From: Candidatus Aminicenantota bacterium
GTDB lineage: Bacteria > Acidobacteriota > Aminicenantia > UBA2199
Length of the DNA stretch: 8,743 bases
Assembly: GCA_024644125.1 (NCBI GenBank)
Contig: JAHELQ010000163.1
Span: 1,459 to 10,201 of the forward strand
Reading direction: 5' to 3'
Both the position numbers and the translations under genes were made by a program. How positions within the stretch are numbered: the first letter of the stretch is position 1; each line of letters opens with the position of its first letter. The notes under the pieces are model-generated. The model had not been told where the DNA came from. It saw only the letters and a list, made by a program, of their open reading frames with translations, and searched no databases. Shown one piece after another: positions 6,918 to 8,743 of this stretch.

Positions 6918-7004
6918 GTGAAAATCAAAAAAATCACCCGGAAACTGAGCCTCAACAAAAGCACGATTTTTTTAGAAGGTGGGGGTATAGTTCGGGCCCA
7001 CTAG
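6918..7004 (+). pseudogene. Truncated second RiPP leader, likely remnant of a tandem precursor gene
   Basis: Twelve bases after the intact precursor a GTG start with GAGGG (6906-6910) 7 bases upstream opens a frame reading VKIKKITRKLSLNKSTI. This closely resembles the first half of the neighbouring leader (KKLTIKKSTV). Similarity stops after about base 6968. The frame then reads FLEGGGIVRAH and ends at TAG 7002-7004, without the 'LDxxEMxxLKGG' portion or a Cys-rich core. The last part overlaps, on the opposite strand, the 3' end of the stress-protein gene, whose stop is at 6972-6974. I infer that a deletion or rearrangement removed the rest of a second precursor. A functional short peptide is possible but less likely. 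Confidence 0.65.
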
Positions 7005-7799
7005 CAGTAAATTGTTGGGGAGGGTGGTTTGCAGTATTTCAGCTTTACTTCCAAAAAGCACCTCTTTGACCAGATTATGGCCCAATGTTCCCACCACCAC
7101 GAGGCTGTCGTGGGGGACATTATACAGGTTTTCCCGGAATTTGTTTTTCTCGAAAAACCACCATTCGGCGTCTTTTTTGGCGATGGGTTCGAATAGGCCG
7201 TTTTTGATCATGATCTCCTGGAAGTGGGTTTTCGATTTTTTTTCGGCCTGGGTGAAAACATGGAGCGGATGACCGCTGGTTTCGCTGATGTGGGTGGCGA
7301 GCCGCATGGCCTTTACAGCGGTATCGGAACCGCCGAAAAAGACTGAAACGCTTTTCCACTTCTTGAACACGGGCGACGGGATCAGTATGGGAAAAGTGGA
7401 ATTTTTTATGATGCCGCGCACTTTCGGCCCGATGTAACCGAGTCCGATTTTATTGGAAAGTTTGCCGATACTTCGAGGGCAGCACATGTAGTCGAGATCC
7501 ACCGGAAGATTTGGAATGCTACCGGAGGTGAATTCCCTGGGTGTCAGGAAATTCGGCGCGAGGCCGGCGTTTTTTATCATCGCCTCCGCGTGTTCCCGGG
7601 CGGTTTCCGGAGACTGGAGAAAACTTTTATCCAGATCGACGGTGACAACTGTATTTTTTAGATACATTAAAAATTGCCGATGTTGTGGAATATAGACTTT
7701 GGGCGCTGTTTTCGCCTTTTTCGCGAAGTAGAGGGTTTGTAGAAAAAACTCGCGTCCGAATGGGGTGTTGCGAAAAATATGAAGAATTTGTCGTCTCAT
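6972..7799 (-). CDS. Universal stress protein (UspA-like), tandem domains
   Basis: A 275-residue cytoplasmic protein with two Usp-type halves. The C-terminal half (about 148-270) starts with SVSVFFGGSDTAVKAMRLA and ends with the ATP-binding signature G237-x2-G240-x9-G250-S251 followed by LLLVGP, matching the classical G-2x-G-9x-G(S/T) motif. The N-terminal half (about 1-143) ends with IIKNSTFPILIPSP, like a Usp domain terminus, but lacks that motif, so it is probably a degenerate, non-binding copy. Such proteins bind ATP or AMP and modulate stress responses; the specific partner is unknown. The ATG at 7799 has AAGGA six bases upstream and a near-consensus promoter. The gene is convergent with the peptide locus, and its stop falls at the point where the second leader loses similarity. 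Confidence 0.85.
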   Translation of the reverse strand: MRRQILHIFRNTPFGREFFLQTLYFAKKAKTAPKVYIPQHRQFLMYLKNTVVTVDLDKSFLQSPETAREHAEAMIKNAGLAPNFLTPREFTSGSIPNLPVDLDYMCCPRSIGKLSNKIGLGYIGPKVRGIIKNSTFPILIPSPVFKKWKSVSVFFGGSDTAVKAMRLATHISETSGHPLHVFTQAEKKSKTHFQEIMIKNGLFEPIAKKDAEWWFFEKNKFRENLYNVPHDSLVVVGTLGHNLVKEVLFGSKAEILQTTLPNNLLLVGPNYTPTF

Positions 7800-7817
7800 C
7801 GTTTTTCCTTACATTTT

Positions 7818-7846
7818 ATTATATTAGACCCTGCGCTGTGTGTAAA
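7818..7846 (-). promoter_or_regulatory. Predicted promoter of the universal stress protein gene
   Basis: On the minus strand TTTACA (7841-7846), a 17-base spacer and a perfect TATAAT (7818-7823). The start would be near 7811, giving a very short leader of about 12 bases that just includes the AAGGA ribosome site before the ATG at 7799. Confidence 0.7.
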
Positions 7847-7880
7847 GGGGAAAAATGAGAAATGCCGCCGGTCCATTCGT

Positions 7881-7906
7881 GGCCGGGCGGGCAAGGCGAC
7901 CCGGCC
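7881..7906. repeat. GC-rich imperfect palindrome, REP/MITE-like hairpin
   Basis: GGCCGGG (7881-7887) and CCCGGCC (7900-7906) form a perfect 7-bp stem around a 12-base interior, which itself contains a GC-AAG-GC mini-stem (7891-7897). It is intergenic, upstream of the stress-gene promoter and not followed by a T run, so it is not a typical intrinsic terminator. It resembles dispersed palindromic elements of environmental genomes. Only one copy is visible here. Confidence 0.45.
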
Positions 7907-8061
7907 CTATGTATCGCTATTGTGTGGCTATGGCAAAAACAATTACCTTTTTTGTGAGATATTTTGATGATTTGGGGGTGCGTCGGCGGAGTTCGGAATG
8001 AAGGGGGAGAGGGGAAATGACGCGTTGACGCGGCGATTGGGTGTATATTTTCAAAACGAAT

Positions 8062-8086
8062 GGGCGGGGTTGAGGGGAGGAGAGGG
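8062..8086 (+). other. G-quadruplex-type motif in a G-rich tract
   Basis: Four runs of at least three G occur within 25 bases (GGG at 8062, GGGG at 8066, GGGG at 8074, GGG at 8084) with loops of 1 to 7 bases. This fits the standard G3+N1-7 quadruplex pattern on the plus strand. It sits in a strand-asymmetric purine-rich stretch of about 190 bases. Whether it folds in vivo is unknown. Confidence 0.45.
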
Positions 8087-8415
8087 AGATGTGAAGTTGA
8101 TGTGAATTGCGGCGGGAACGGCGGGCGGAGAGGGGTTGAAGGGGGACCTGGCTGTGGATTGGAGAGCGGTTTGGTTAGGTAAGGATTTTTTGTATTTAGC
8201 AACCGGTTTTAGTTTGTTATGGTGAAGGTGTTAAAACAGTTGAATATAGCTGGTTTCTGCGTTGCCGGCCACGATTCCCGCCACAAATTTCATGGCGGAG
8301 GTATGCGCGATGAATAATTTGGAGGCGAATGAGCCTTCGCAATGTTTGGAATAAAGATATAGATTGGATTTTGTATAGGTAAAGGAGCTACGAATGCTCG
8401 AGGGAAAAGGAAACT

Positions 8416-8743
8416 ATGAAGAGGGTGATACTTTTAGAAAAACGGAAAAAAGCCCGGGAACTGAACCGCGAGGGCTGGAGCATCCAGAAGATCTCTTGCC
8501 ATCTGGGAGCCAATTGGGAGAGTGTGAAGCGTTGGCTGGAGATGGATCTTCACGAACTGGACCATGACCGCCGTGGGCGGACCAGGGGGAAGATGATCAA
8601 GTATGATGGTGAGCAGAAGCGGCGAGTGTTGGAGATCCGAAGGCGGCTGCGGGCGGAGGGGCGTCCGTACGGCGCGTCGCCGGTGAGCGAGGCTTACACG
8701 GCGATGTACGGCGGCGAGGTGTCCGTTTGGTTTGTCAATGCCG
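8416..8743 (+). CDS. Helix-turn-helix transposase/integrase N-terminus (partial, runs off the right edge)
   Basis: The frame begins at ATG 8416 (AAGGAA five bases upstream; an in-frame stop just before 8383 and no other start in between) and is open to the end, giving 109 residues. A helix-turn-helix lies at about 20-41 (GWSIQKISCHLGANWESVKRWL), followed by a basic hinge (DRRGRTRGK). A second helical DNA-binding-like segment follows (QKRRVLEIRRRL, then GRPYGASPVSEAYTAMYGG). Two N-terminal HTH units like this are typical of IS481/IS3-type transposases and related rve-fold integrases, whose DDE catalytic domain would lie beyond the window. The family is inferred from architecture only; a stand-alone HTH regulator is the main alternative. 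The end of the element cannot be placed because only one side is visible. Confidence 0.6.
   Translation, partial: MKRVILLEKRKKARELNREGWSIQKISCHLGANWESVKRWLEMDLHELDHDRRGRTRGKMIKYDGEQKRRVLEIRRRLRAEGRPYGASPVSEAYTAMYGGEVSVWFVNA

Larger units (their letters stand above)
7847..8415. other. Non-coding spacer of about 570 bases
   Basis: I find no convincing gene here. The left part (7860-7930) holds a GC-rich hairpin. The middle (7970-8160) is markedly G-rich on the plus strand. The right part (8200-8415) is mixed-composition DNA leading to the transposase-like gene. A 127-codon open frame on the minus strand (7819-8202) is Pro/Ser/Thr-rich low complexity, has no recognisable domain and covers the stress-gene promoter, so I treat it as a by-product of the G-rich composition. 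Short plus-strand frames such as 8219-8317 (32 codons) lack ribosome sites. Confidence 0.6.

Noticed and set aside
7819..8202. 127-codon open frame on the minus strand
   Set aside because: Pro/Ser/Thr-rich low complexity from G-rich DNA, no domain, and it covers the near-consensus stress-gene promoter.
8219..8317. 32-codon plus-strand frame (starts MVKVLKQLNIAG)
   Set aside because: No Shine-Dalgarno and no recognised family; it could be a decayed fragment but cannot be supported.
1..8743. CRISPR array
   Set aside because: No regularly spaced direct repeats of about 28-37 bases were seen in any intergenic space; the array must lie outside.

Overview
This window holds most of a type III-A CRISPR-Cas (Csm) locus, a small ribosomally made peptide (RiPP) locus, two housekeeping or stress-type genes and the start of a mobile element. 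It is bacterial. Strong Shine-Dalgarno sites precede most genes, and four near-consensus sigma70-type promoters (TTGxxx or TTTACA, 17 bp, TATAAT or TATATT) can be read. The peptide precursor has a 'KKLTIKKSTVASLD...EMSDLKGG' leader. That leader type is common in Bacteroidota, but also in Candidatus Aminicenantes/Acidobacteriota and related environmental lineages. The classical -10/-35 boxes argue against Bacteroidota, so an Aminicenantes-like or other uncultured bacterium is my low-confidence guess.

Region 1 (1-4988, minus strand, read right to left). A promoter at 4960-4988 leads into cas10/csm1, csm2, csm3, csm4 and the 5' part of csm5, which leaves the window at base 1. The genes are tightly coupled: 8-bp and 4-bp ATGA overlaps, and one 15-bp gap filled by a Shine-Dalgarno. 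Cas10 keeps both its HD nuclease motif and its GGDD cyclase motif, and Csm3 keeps its target-RNA-cleaving aspartate. The interference complex therefore looks competent for RNA cleavage, ssDNA cleavage and cyclic oligoadenylate signalling. No CRISPR array, cas1, cas2 or csm6-like effector is visible here.

Region 2 (5008-6608, minus strand). A cas6 pre-crRNA endonuclease gene, visibly more GC-rich than the csm genes, follows a GNAT acetyltransferase gene that has its own near-consensus promoter. No separate cas6 promoter is obvious, so the two may be co-transcribed.

Region 3 (6603-7004, plus strand). Divergent from the acetyltransferase is a strong promoter and a 57-residue precursor peptide with a double-glycine leader and a four-cysteine core. 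Immediately after it comes a second leader-like start that is cut off at about base 6968, exactly where the end of the convergent gene begins. No modification enzyme or exporter gene is in the window.

Region 4 (6972-7846, minus strand). A tandem universal stress protein (UspA-like) gene with a near-consensus promoter.

Region 5 (7847-8743). About 570 bases have no convincing gene, but hold a GC-rich hairpin, a strongly G-rich stretch with a quadruplex motif, and then the 5' part of a helix-turn-helix transposase or integrase gene that runs off the right edge.
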